Shown: positions 1-7,600 of the stretch, one piece after another
Layout of the letters: every line of letters begins with the position of its first letter
How positions within the stretch are numbered: position 1 is the first letter of the stretch
Assembly (NCBI GenBank): GCA_013288825.1
Contig: JABDBC010000013.1
Location: 1-44,853, forward strand
Origin: Chlamydiota bacterium
GTDB lineage: Bacteria; Chlamydiota; Chlamydiia; Chlamydiales; Parachlamydiaceae
Length of the DNA stretch: 44,853 nt
Direction: 5' to 3'
Made by a program: the position numbers and the translations under genes
Notes under the pieces: generated by a model
What the model was told of the DNA's origin: nothing
Databases searched by the model: none
What the model saw: the letters and a program-made list of their open reading frames with translations, nothing else

Positions 1-990
1 ACATTGGTTCACGGTCGGACTTTAGAGTTTGGTGTGCCGGTGAAAGTCTCTGTTGTGGTCGTGCCAAGGGGATATCAATTTTCAGGAACGACGCCGCAAG
101 GAAAGGGTTTGTCATACAAGGCAAAATACGGGGCTGTGGGATCAATCAGCTTTAACGACATAGCGATCATGGATGGGATGAATGAAAAGGGTTTAGCGGT
201 TGGCACATTCTATTTTCCAGGGTTTGCAGGGTATTCTAAGATTACTTCTGAGAATCAACAGAAGGCATTATCTCCTATTGAGTTTTCGAACTGGATTGTT
301 ACTCAATTTGCTACTGTGGAAGAAGTTAAAAGCGCTCTGCAATCTGTCGTGATTGCTCCGACTGTCGTTGAGACGTGGGGGAACGAACCTGCGCCATTCC
401 ATTACATTGTGTACGACAAAAGTGGTCGTTCATTGGTCATTGAGCCTATTAATGGGAAGTTAACAACCTATGATAATCCATTGGGGGTGATGACAAATTC
501 TCCCACATTTGACTGGCATATGACTAATTTGCGAAATTTCATTAATTTGACAGCTAAAAATGCGCAGCCGATTAAAATCGACAATCTTACTTTAGCACCT
601 TTTGGGCAAGGCTCAGGGATGGTTGGGCTGCCAGGCGATTTTACTCCGCCTTCGCGCTTTGTAAGAGCTGCTATTTATTGCATTAATGCGATTCCATCGA
701 AAAATGCCAGCGAAGGTGTCTATCAAGCGTTTCATATATTGAATCAATTTGATATTCCAATGGGATTGTCACGTGAATCTACGGGTTCTTCTACAAAAAT
801 TGCTAGTGATTATACTCAAGTGACTTGTGTGAGAGATCCTGAGTCATTGAAGTATTATTTTAAAACATATGATGATCAATCGATTAAGTATGTTGACTTG
901 ACTGCGTTTGATCTTAATGCAACGGAGATCAAACGTGCGGATGCGAGTGGAGAGGAGAAGGCTTCAGACATCTCCTCAAACCTTCGTTGA
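1..990 (+). CDS. Choloylglycine hydrolase / penicillin acylase family enzyme (5' truncated by window)
   Basis: This is an Ntn-hydrolase of the linear-amide C-N hydrolase family, which cleaves amide bonds in bile-salt conjugates, penicillin V or N-acyl compounds; the substrate here is unknown. The visible protein starts inside the family's N-terminal block (GRTLEFG, equivalent to the usual GRTLDW). It carries the conserved TNSPTFDWHMTNL stretch near residue 165 and GLPGDFTPPSRFVRAA near residue 210, which supply the family's catalytic Asn and Arg. The nucleophilic Cys, normally residue 1 of the mature enzyme, and any signal peptide lie upstream of the window, so the TTG at position 4 is not a believable start. 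The frame is open from base 1 to a TGA at 988-990. The family is well supported; the substrate is not. Confidence 0.85.
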   Translation, partial: TLVHGRTLEFGVPVKVSVVVVPRGYQFSGTTPQGKGLSYKAKYGAVGSISFNDIAIMDGMNEKGLAVGTFYFPGFAGYSKITSENQQKALSPIEFSNWIVTQFATVEEVKSALQSVVIAPTVVETWGNEPAPFHYIVYDKSGRSLVIEPINGKLTTYDNPLGVMTNSPTFDWHMTNLRNFINLTAKNAQPIKIDNLTLAPFGQGSGMVGLPGDFTPPSRFVRAAIYCINAIPSKNASEGVYQAFHILNQFDIPMGLSRESTGSSTKIASDYTQVTCVRDPESLKYYFKTYDDQSIKYVDLTAFDLNATEIKRADASGEEKASDISSNLR

Positions 991-1038
991 TGGCCTATTG
1001 CGTATGTCATAAAGAAAGCAGTCTGGCCTGCGTCTTAT

Positions 1039-1145
1039 CGTGAACGCGCCCGAGCCTGCGCCCGTTGCCCGAATTAATACATTTTCAGACTCAGACCTGT
1101 TCAAGAAATGGTCGGGCAACGGGCGCGGGCTCGGGCGCGTTCACG
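1039..1145. repeat. 34-bp-arm inverted repeat, GC-rich
   Basis: Arms at 1039-1072 and 1112-1145 are reverse complements with a single mismatch, around a 39-nt loop. The words are GGGCGCG and CGGGCAACGGGC types. A further partial copy (GGGCGTGGGCGCGTTCACG) follows at about 1153-1171. It fills the gap between two co-oriented genes and would form a strong hairpin downstream of the first. It is one of a set of intergenic palindromes in this window. Confidence 0.9.
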
Positions 1146-1230
1146 TAGTTTGGGCGTGGGCGCGTTCACGAAATCCTTCCTTTTTCAGAAGATGTAAGGA
1201 AGTGTGCGAGAATAAGTTAATTGAGAGGAA

Positions 1231-2295
1231 ATGAATTCAATGAGTTATTATTGTTTCCTATTCCTTCTTTTATTGCTTACTAACACATTTGCATATTGTG
1301 AAAGTGCAACTGATCAAAAGGAATTGACAGAGGAGCGTGCTCATTTGTCAATTCCTTTGGGTCTTCCACCTGTCCCGTGGCCTGCTGACTCCCCTTACGA
1401 CAAGAAAAAAGCAGAATTAGGAAAACTTCTTTATTTTGATAAACGCCTTTCCGCAAATGGGACTATTTCCTGTGCGACATGCCATGCTGCTAAAGTTGGA
1501 TTTGCAGATAGTAATCCAATTGCGATCGGGATAGATGGTCATATTGGAACTCGCCATTCTCCAACAGTGATCAATGCGGCATATCAAAAGAGCTATTTTT
1601 GGGATGGACGAGCTAAAACCCTAGAGGAGCAAGCGAAAGGTCCATTAACAAATTCCAAAGAGATGGCTGGAACAGATGACGTTCACGCAGCACTTGTGGC
1701 ATGCCAGGAGCGGATTCAAAAGATTCCGGGATATGTGAGACTTTTTAAAGAAATCTTTAATGACGATGTTGTGACAATCGACAATCTTGCAAGGGCAATA
1801 GCAACTTTTGAGCGAACAATTTTGTCTGGGAATGCGCCATATGATCGCTATATGGCGGGAGACAAGGGAGCGATGACAACTCAGCAGGTAAAAGGATTAG
1901 CATTATTTAATAAGTTGAGCTGCAATAACTGCCATGCAGGACCCAATTTCACTGATGGTCGTTTTTTAAATATTGGCGTTGGGATGGAAAAGGCAAATCC
2001 TGATTTAGGGCGCTATAACATTACAAAAGATGAGAAAGACTGGGGAGCTTTTAAGATTCCTACATTGCGAGAAGTAGCCCATACGGCTCCTTATATGCAT
2101 GATGGGTGTTTTTTTACGCTTCGAGAGGTGATCGATTATTACGATCGCGGGGGTAATCCAAATCGCAATTTACACCCACTAATGAAGCCGTTGCACATGA
2201 CTGAAGAAGACAAGCAAGCACTGCTGAGCTTTTTAGAAGCATTGAACGGCGAGGGATGGAAGCAATTCACTGAGCCTACAAGATTCCCAAATTAG
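1231..2295 (+). CDS. Di-heme cytochrome c peroxidase (MauG/CcpA family)
   Basis: This is a periplasmic di-heme peroxidase of about 354 residues, the usual family length, which reduces hydrogen peroxide with electrons from a c-type cytochrome or related donor. A hydrophobic N-terminus (residues 5-22) is a signal peptide. Two heme c sites are visible, CATCH at 81-85 and CNNCH at 231-235, along with the family's C-terminal block KIPTLREVAHTAPYMHDG at 275-292. The SD GAGAGG (1223-1228) is only 2 nt from the ATG at 1231 but 11 nt from the in-frame ATG at 1240; either start leaves a good signal peptide. Heme c attachment needs a maturation system that is not in this window. Whether it acts as a detoxifying peroxidase or a MauG-like modifier cannot be told. 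Confidence 0.92.
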   Translation: MNSMSYYCFLFLLLLLTNTFAYCESATDQKELTEERAHLSIPLGLPPVPWPADSPYDKKKAELGKLLYFDKRLSANGTISCATCHAAKVGFADSNPIAIGIDGHIGTRHSPTVINAAYQKSYFWDGRAKTLEEQAKGPLTNSKEMAGTDDVHAALVACQERIQKIPGYVRLFKEIFNDDVVTIDNLARAIATFERTILSGNAPYDRYMAGDKGAMTTQQVKGLALFNKLSCNNCHAGPNFTDGRFLNIGVGMEKANPDLGRYNITKDEKDWGAFKIPTLREVAHTAPYMHDGCFFTLREVIDYYDRGGNPNRNLHPLMKPLHMTEEDKQALLSFLEALNGEGWKQFTEPTRFPN

Positions 2296-2323
2296 GCCCT
2301 GATGCGAACAACCTCTCAATAAA

Positions 2324-2424
2324 AAAAGTAACAGGATATGCAGGATCGCAAGCGGCAGGATAAGAAGGATGCTTACTATCCTTCTTATCCTGCCGCTTGC
2401 GATCCTGCATATCCTGTTACTTTT
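2324..2424. repeat. Perfect 47-bp-arm palindrome (module E, CAGGAT words)
   Basis: Arms at 2324-2370 and 2378-2424 are perfectly complementary around a 7-nt loop. Each arm is itself a degenerate tandem of about 9-nt words (CAGGATATG, CAGGATCG, CAGGATAAG, AAGGAT). The same module is nested inside the palindrome at 39821-40091. It lies between convergent genes and could act as a bidirectional terminator, but no clean U-tract follows. Confidence 0.95.
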
Positions 2425-2479
2425 CTAATTCGCTGTTTATGCAATAGGCCTGATGTTGCATCCCTGCGAATCCCTGTTC

Positions 2480-2770
2480 CTACGGTCTGTGGGTGCGGTT
2501 CCAGATGTCGTCGTCTATTTTGCGCTGGATTCTCTGTTGATCCTGCCTTTCTCGATCAATTCTTTGCTGGTCTATTTTCTGATCTTGTAGTCTTTGCTCT
2601 ACCCTTTGCCGTTCGAGTCTTTCATCTTCGAGTCTTTCCGATTGAAGTCTGTCTTCCTCTCTTTTCGAGGCATCTTTTTTGTCCTGTACTGCGTCTGCCA
2701 TAATCACGTTTATATGAAAAATCGACAAGACTGTCATGAAGGCAAATAAACCGATCTTTGTTTTCATCAT
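2480..2770 (-). CDS. Small secreted charged coiled-coil protein
   Basis: This 96-residue (or 95-residue) protein is not recognised. It has a clear signal peptide (residues 1-26, ending near VIMADA) and then a low-complexity tail of D, E, R, Q and K with recurring RxxxQR and DQQRI patterns, which should be a helix or coiled coil. The reading frame looks real because AAAGGAG sits just upstream; two ATGs in tandem (2768-2770 and 2765-2767) both fit, the second with better spacing. It is probably a periplasmic or surface-exposed helical protein. Its 3' end faces the palindrome at 2324-2424. Confidence 0.65.
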   Translation of the reverse strand: MMKTKIGLFAFMTVLSIFHINVIMADAVQDKKDASKREEDRLQSERLEDERLERQRVEQRLQDQKIDQQRIDRERQDQQRIQRKIDDDIWNRTHRP

Positions 2771-2862
2771 GTTCTCCTTTTTTATTGAATAATACCTTGG
2801 TTCTCTAGTACATTATTTGATTATTTCCTGACAACATCCTACCCATATTTATTAGGAGAATT

Positions 2863-4317
2863 ATGACTGTTCCGATCGCACCTGGTGTGTTTGATATTAT
2901 TCCTCAAGATGACCAAGAGCTATGGCGCAGCAGTTATCTTTGGAACTATGTTGAAGAGGTCATTCGAAAGACAGCACGCGACTATGGATATCTTGAAATA
3001 CGTACTCCAATGTTTGAAAGAACGGAATTATTTAAGAGAGGTGTGGGTGAAACTTCAGATATTGTTTCGAAAGAGATGTACACCTTTAAAGATAAAGGGG
3101 ATAGATCTATTTCTTTGCGACCGGAGGGCACGGCTCCAGTCATTCGGGCTTTTGTAGAACATCAGCTTCAGCAGCAATCTTCAGTCCACAAACTATTTTA
3201 CATTGCACCGATGTTCAGATACGAACGGACTCAAGCGGGGCGTTACCGACAACATCATCAATTTGGGGTAGAGGCGATAGGAAATAAATCCCCAGAGCAA
3301 GATGTAGAGGTGATTGATCTACTTTTAACGCTTTATCAACGATTGGGATTAAAGAACTTACAACTTTGTCTCAATTCGCTTGGTGATGCCCAATCTCGCA
3401 TGGCGTTTCGCACAGCGTTGCAAGATTATCTGAGACCCCATCTTGCACAATTGTCTGCGGATAGCCAGAATCGATTTGAGAATAATCCACTCAGAATTTT
3501 GGACTCAAAAGATCCTGCAGACAGAAAACTCCTTTCGCATGCTCCTTCAATTTTAGACTTTCTCAATTCTGAATCTAAAGATCATTTTGAGTTGGTACAA
3601 AAGCGACTTGATCAATTAAAAATCCCGTATACAGTATCTCCTCAGCTTGTTCGTGGATTGGATTATTATAATCATACAGTGTTCGAAATTATTGCAGGTG
3701 AGCTTGGAGCGCAAAATAGCATTGGGGGTGGCGGAAGATACGATGGTTTAATGAAACAATTAGGTGGTCAAGATCTTCCTACAATAGGTTTTGGAACAGG
3801 CATTGAACGCATTATTCAAACAATTTTAAAACAAAATGTTGCAACGCCGAATCCTCAAGCTCCTTACATATTTTTGATAGCTTTAGGAGGGAACGGAAAA
3901 CAATATGCCTTTGATCTTCTCCACGAACTGCGTAGGAAAGGAATTTCTGCTACAATGGACTTTGGTGAAAAAAAACTAAATAAAAGTATGCAACAGGCCC
4001 ACAATTGTGGTGCCAAGTTCGTTGCGGTCATAGGGGAAGATGAATTGAACAAGGGCAAAATTTCACTTAAAGAAATGTCAACCGGGGAAGTGACAGAGGT
4101 TCCGCTGGACAGTTTGGAAAGAATTCTAAATATTGAGATGCATAAAAAGGATTTTTTAAGACTTTGGAAAGAGATGTCGACCCCATTTGCAAATCAAGCC
4201 GAGGCAGATTTTTTCATTCGAGGACTTTCCCATACGGTCTCTCAAACATTGCATGCTGCAGAAAGCCTCTCCTCTGCTGCAGAACAAATACGAAAAACTT
4301 TCGTGGAATCAGACTAA
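2863..4317 (+). CDS. hisS: Histidyl-tRNA synthetase
   Basis: This class II aminoacyl-tRNA synthetase charges tRNA-His. Motif 1 lies at 43-57 (YLEIRTPMFERTELF), motif 2 with the GRYRQHHQFG loop at 111-140, the histidine-binding block LVRGLDYYNHTVFE at 262-275 and motif 3 GFGTGIERI at 309-317, followed by the anticodon-binding domain to about 425. The protein is 484 residues, against about 420-430 for typical bacterial HisRS; the extra tail of about 55 residues matches nothing I recognise. GGAG stands 5 nt before the ATG. In C. trachomatis hisS is, as I recall, followed by aspS and then mip; here mip follows directly after 73 nt and aspS is absent. Confidence 0.97.
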   Translation: MTVPIAPGVFDIIPQDDQELWRSSYLWNYVEEVIRKTARDYGYLEIRTPMFERTELFKRGVGETSDIVSKEMYTFKDKGDRSISLRPEGTAPVIRAFVEHQLQQQSSVHKLFYIAPMFRYERTQAGRYRQHHQFGVEAIGNKSPEQDVEVIDLLLTLYQRLGLKNLQLCLNSLGDAQSRMAFRTALQDYLRPHLAQLSADSQNRFENNPLRILDSKDPADRKLLSHAPSILDFLNSESKDHFELVQKRLDQLKIPYTVSPQLVRGLDYYNHTVFEIIAGELGAQNSIGGGGRYDGLMKQLGGQDLPTIGFGTGIERIIQTILKQNVATPNPQAPYIFLIALGGNGKQYAFDLLHELRRKGISATMDFGEKKLNKSMQQAHNCGAKFVAVIGEDELNKGKISLKEMSTGEVTEVPLDSLERILNIEMHKKDFLRLWKEMSTPFANQAEADFFIRGLSHTVSQTLHAAESLSSAAEQIRKTFVESD

Positions 4318-4390
4318 AGAAGAACTCATTGCATTTAATTTCACTCCGAACGTACACTGGATTTTATTTTAGCCGGAGGTCAAAAAACAT

Positions 4391-5260
4391 ATGTTGAAGA
4401 ACACTAGAATTCTATCTATCACTGGCGCTGCAATGCTACTGGCATGTGGTTTTGCATGCGCTCAAGAATCTAAAGAACCCCCTAAACCAAAGCCGCAAGC
4501 TCAGGCTCCCCAACAGATTGCTCAAAACACAACACCAACTGCAAAACAGCCCTCTGATACTGTTTCTCAAGAAGACATTCTAAAGGCTTCTGAAGCTTTT
4601 GGACACTTTATTGGACGCAACTTAAAGACACCTGGGATTAACTTTGATCTCGATAGCATTATCAAAGGAATGCGTGATGGATATGCTGGAAAGCCTGCTC
4701 CTCTTAATGACAAAGATTACGAAGAGCTAATGGCAAAAATCCAAGAGCAAGCCTACACAAAAATGGCTTCTGATAACTTAAAAGCAGCCAAAGAGTTCCT
4801 GGAAAAGAATTCTAAAGCGACAGGCGTTATCGAAGTAGAACCAGGAAAGCTTCAATACTCGATCGTACAAGAAGGAAATGGCCCTGTTGTGCTAGAGCAT
4901 TCAGCTCCTCAGGTTAAATATACAGGACGTTTTCTTGATGGCACAGTTTTCGGAAGTTCCGAAGAGACTGGCGGTCCTATTACAATTCCTCTTGATCAGA
5001 CCATTCCTGGCTTCAGCAAAGGAATTTTGGGCATGAAAGAAGGGGAAAAGCGAAAGTTATTCGTTCATCCAGATCAAGGATATGGCACTACGGGGCATCT
5101 GCCGCCAAATTCACTGCTAATCTTTGATGTCGAAGTGATCAAAGCACCGCCTCCAGAAGCTTCTTCAGATCAAGCTGATCTTGCTGATCTATCTGAAGAT
5201 GGAATGGCTGATGAAGACGATGGCGATGATAGCTACACTGATGATGAAATGAAAAATTAA
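4391..5260 (+). CDS. mip: Mip-like FKBP-type peptidyl-prolyl isomerase lipoprotein
   Basis: This exported FKBP-type PPIase catalyses prolyl cis-trans isomerisation. The N-terminus has a signal peptide with a lipobox-like LLAC (Cys19), in line with the lipid-modified Mip known in Chlamydia. A Pro/Gln-rich linker (28-55) leads into an FkpA/Mip-type helical dimerisation domain (about 57-140), then the FKBP domain (163-252) with VKYTGRFLDGTVF, IPGFSKGILGMKEGE and LPPNSLLIFDVEV. The last 30 residues form an unusual acidic Asp/Glu-rich tail. GGAGG lies 11 nt before the ATG. It follows hisS and precedes trmL, matching the recalled chlamydial order, and ends in a clear terminator. Confidence 0.93.
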   Translation: MLKNTRILSITGAAMLLACGFACAQESKEPPKPKPQAQAPQQIAQNTTPTAKQPSDTVSQEDILKASEAFGHFIGRNLKTPGINFDLDSIIKGMRDGYAGKPAPLNDKDYEELMAKIQEQAYTKMASDNLKAAKEFLEKNSKATGVIEVEPGKLQYSIVQEGNGPVVLEHSAPQVKYTGRFLDGTVFGSSEETGGPITIPLDQTIPGFSKGILGMKEGEKRKLFVHPDQGYGTTGHLPPNSLLIFDVEVIKAPPPEASSDQADLADLSEDGMADEDDGDDSYTDDEMKN

Positions 5261-5280
5261 TTCAATCCGTTATGAGACTG

Positions 5281-5314
5281 AAAAAGGCGGTGATCTTTTC
5301 ACCGCCTTTTTTTT
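5281..5314 (+). terminator. Rho-independent terminator after mip
   Basis: GGCGGTGA pairs with TCACCGCC around a 5-nt loop and is followed by eight T residues. It lies 20 nt after the mip stop codon and directly abuts the SD and start of trmL, so trmL needs read-through or a promoter inside mip. Confidence 0.9.
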
Positions 5315-5320
5315 AGGATT

Positions 5321-5785
5321 ATGAAAATCGTTTTATTCCAGCCCCAAATTCCTCAAAATACAGGCAACATCGTGCGCACATGTGCTGTCACTGGATGCAG
5401 CCTTACTCTGATTTCCCCTCTTGGCTTTAGTATCACTGATCGCTGGCTTAAAAGATCGGGTTTAGACTATTGGGAAGGGGTGGAAGTAAATGTTGTTGAA
5501 GACCTCGAAAAATTACTTCGAGAAGCTCCTGCAAGCTTTTATTTTCTTTCTAGTAAAGCGAGCGTTTCTTACACAATGCCCCAATATAAACCTGACGATT
5601 GGTTGATTTTTGGCTCTGAGACAGCAGGTTTGCCATCTGATATTACAAATGCATATCCACAGCAATGCGTGAGAATACCCATGCTTCCACAAGCGCGTTG
5701 CTTAAACCTGGCAACGTCGGTGGGGATTGCTGTGTACGAGGCATTAAGACAGCAACAGTTTATGGGAGAGGGACAAGGGACGTAA
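5321..5785 (+). CDS. trmL: tRNA (cytidine/uridine-34-2'-O)-methyltransferase TrmL (SpoU family)
   Basis: This is a SPOUT methyltransferase of 154 residues, the length of E. coli TrmL, which methylates the ribose of wobble position 34 in tRNA-Leu. Motif 1 is at the N-terminus (PQIPQNTGNIVRTCAVTG), motif 2 is LIFGSETAGLP (about 93-103) and motif 3 RIPMLPQARCLNLATSVGIA (about 116-135) contains the SAM-binding trefoil knot. An AGGATT element just before the ATG overlaps the end of the mip terminator. The last five codons (coding GEGQGT) and the TAA lie in or at the edge of the outer arm of the palindrome at 5769-6149, so the C-terminus is written by repeat DNA. It corresponds to C. trachomatis spoU between mip and trxA, from memory. 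Confidence 0.92.
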   Translation: MKIVLFQPQIPQNTGNIVRTCAVTGCSLTLISPLGFSITDRWLKRSGLDYWEGVEVNVVEDLEKLLREAPASFYFLSSKASVSYTMPQYKPDDWLIFGSETAGLPSDITNAYPQQCVRIPMLPQARCLNLATSVGIAVYEALRQQQFMGEGQGT

Positions 5786-6149
5786 AGAGGTAATTGCAGA
5801 AGCGCCAAATCATCAGCTCAAAGCTATTGGTTTGTGCCGGCCCTCCGGGACGGGATGTGTTGGTTGGCAGTTACCCAGGCTTCGCTTACCCCTCCGGGGA
5901 GCTTCAGCCTGGGCTATTACGTGAACAGGCCCTCCGGGCTGTATGCAGGAGCTTTTGTATGAAAATCACTTTTCACACTGCCCGGAGGGCTGTTTACATA
6001 ATAGCCCAGGCTGAAGCTCCCCGGAGGGGTAAGCGAAGCCTGGGTAAGCGCCAAACAACCCATCCCGTCCCGGAGGGCCGGCACAAACCAATAGCTTTGA
6101 CCTGATGATTTGGCACTTCTGCAATTACCTCTTTACGTCCCTTGTCCCT
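5769..6149. repeat. 381-nt long inverted repeat, copy 1 of the CCGGCCCTCCGGGACGG element
   Basis: The outer arms (AGGGACAAGGGACGTAAA) are identical. The arms run inward for about 170 nt at roughly 90-95 percent identity around a loop of about 35 nt near 5944-5979. Each arm has smaller palindromes within it, for example CCCAGGCTT facing AGCCTGGG around CCCCTCCGGGG. It fills the convergent gap between trmL and trxA and overlaps the end of trmL. A second, diverged copy lies at 44028-44406. The outermost shell also exists as a stand-alone hairpin at 6569-6611. Confidence 0.95.
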
Positions 6150-6167
6150 TCCTTTTTGGAAATCGCG

Positions 6168-6488
6168 TTAAAGTGAGGCTTTGATTAAAGTTTTTAGCTC
6201 TTCTTTGCCTTTGACACCAATGAGACGTTTGATTTCTTTGCCGTTTTTAAAAATAATAATCGTTGGAATTGACATGACCTGGAAAGAAGCTGTGGTATTT
6301 TGAGCTTTTTCTATGTCGAGTTTGGCAATTGTTGCGATGCCTTGCATTTCTCTAGCAAGATCCTCGATAACAGGTGCTATCATTTTGCATGGGCCACACC
6401 AATCAGCATAGAAGTCGACTAATGTGACACCCTGTGCAATTGTACTTTCGAAATTATCATCATTTAAATATTTGAGCTGTTCTGACAT
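6168..6488 (-). CDS. trxA: Thioredoxin
   Basis: This small cytoplasmic dithiol-disulfide oxidoreductase of 106 residues is the typical thioredoxin length. The active site is WCGPCK at 30-35 and the cis-proline is Pro75 in MSIPT. A GGGG-containing SD stands 8 nt before the ATG. It is convergent with trmL, as in the recalled C. trachomatis order mip-spoU-trxA. Confidence 0.97.
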   Translation of the reverse strand: MSEQLKYLNDDNFESTIAQGVTLVDFYADWCGPCKMIAPVIEDLAREMQGIATIAKLDIEKAQNTTASFQVMSIPTIIIFKNGKEIKRLIGVKGKEELKTLIKASL

Positions 6489-6568
6489 AGATTTATCCCC
6501 TTGTTTTCCTATCTCCAGTATCGCACAATCGTGATCTTTTTTCTATGTATTTTAACGGCAAAGCAAAA

Positions 6569-6611
6569 GAAGGGACAAAGGACGTATGTCCTTTACGTCC
6601 TTTGTCCCTTC
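6569..6611. repeat. 18-bp-arm hairpin (module GGGACAAAGGACGTA)
   Basis: Perfect arms at 6569-6586 and 6594-6611 with a 7-nt loop, in the divergent gap between trxA and trhO. The arm is the same word, with one change (AAAGG for AAGGG), as the outer shell of the palindrome at 5769-6149. It sits 52 nt upstream of the chosen trhO start. Confidence 0.9.
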
Positions 6612-6663
6612 TCTAGTTTTGCTCTTTAGATTTAAGAATAAATTCGTTAGAATTTCAGCTATT

Positions 6664-7596
6664 ATGAATGAAAAACACTATTTAGTTCTCGCTTATTACC
6701 ATTTTGTTGATCTTCCAAACCCACGCGAAGAAGTGGCTCGCCATAAAGAGTTCTTCGTTGGCAAAGATGTCACTTGCCGCATTTATCTGTCGGTACAAGG
6801 AATTAATGGTCAACTCAGCGCCCGGCTGTCGGACGCTCAAGCATATATGGAATGGATGCAAAGCCGTCCTGAATTTTCCAACATCGTCTTCAAGCTTCAC
6901 GAACATTTCGAACACGCTTTTCCCCGTATTACTGTGAAATATAGGAAAAAACTCGTTGCAATTGATGCCGATGTCGACCTTTCAAAAAGGGGAGAACACG
7001 TCTCTCCTCGGCGTTGGAAGGAAATGATTGAATGCGAGAAAGAAAAAGTCCTAATCGATGTCAGGAATGACTATGAATGGAAAATTGGCCACTTTGAGGG
7101 ATCTGAGCTTCCCCCATGCAAAACTTTTCGTGATTTTGTGGAATATGCTGATAAGCTAAAAGAGAAAATCGATCCTGCGAAAACACCTGTGATGATGTGC
7201 TGTACGGGGGGAATTCGCTGTGAGATCTATTCTTCCATATTGATGCAAAGGGGCTTTGAGAAGGTCTATCAGTTGGAAGGAGGGATCATTAATTATGGTG
7301 AAAAAGAAGGCAACAAATATTGGAAAGGAAAACTGTTTGTATTTGATGACCGTTTAGGCGTACCCTTAAGCGATGAAAACTCTTCTGTGATAGGAACGTG
7401 CCATCATTGCGGCAATGCGAATGATACTTACTACAATTGTGCAAATATGGACTGCAATGAGCTGTTTTTATGTTGTCCTGACTGTTTACCGATCCATTCA
7501 GGATGCTGTCAGGAGAGTTGCAAGACAGCAGAACGGGTGCGTCCTTATCACCAGATAGGTCATAAGCCCTTTCGCAAATGGTATCATTATACGTAA
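6664..7596 (+). CDS. trhO: tRNA uridine-34 hydroxylase TrhO (rhodanese-domain, YceA family)
   Basis: This enzyme hydroxylates U34 of certain tRNAs to 5-hydroxyuridine. The 310-residue protein has the family's N-terminal ferredoxin-like domain (LAYYHF, CRIYLSVQGINGQLS), a rhodanese domain with the loop CTGGIRCE at 180-187 and LEGGIINYGE after it, and a C-terminal Cys-rich zinc-type segment from residue 246 (CHHCG ... NCANMDC ... CCPDC). The frame stays open upstream to 6586, but that part is inside the hairpin at 6569-6611, so the ATG at 6664, which starts the conserved N-terminus, is preferred. No strong SD is seen. The C. trachomatis yceA gene also lies next to rpsD, as I recall. Confidence 0.93.
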   Translation: MNEKHYLVLAYYHFVDLPNPREEVARHKEFFVGKDVTCRIYLSVQGINGQLSARLSDAQAYMEWMQSRPEFSNIVFKLHEHFEHAFPRITVKYRKKLVAIDADVDLSKRGEHVSPRRWKEMIECEKEKVLIDVRNDYEWKIGHFEGSELPPCKTFRDFVEYADKLKEKIDPAKTPVMMCCTGGIRCEIYSSILMQRGFEKVYQLEGGIINYGEKEGNKYWKGKLFVFDDRLGVPLSDENSSVIGTCHHCGNANDTYYNCANMDCNELFLCCPDCLPIHSGCCQESCKTAERVRPYHQIGHKPFRKWYHYT

Positions 7597-7600
7597 AAGC

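Noticed and set aside
1040-1234. 64-codon open frame across the 1039-1145 palindrome
   Set aside because: It is translated repeat DNA with no SD, no family match and a tail overlapping the SD of the peroxidase gene.
2338-2703. 121-codon plus-strand frame
   Set aside because: It starts inside a perfect palindrome and then runs antisense through the small secreted-protein gene, which has a better start and signal peptide.
5794-6105. Open frame coding a VCAGPPGRDVLVG/YPGFAYPSGELQPG-type peptide
   Set aside because: It is generated by the palindrome. Related frames appear on both strands of the second copy, as expected for a repeat and not for a gene.
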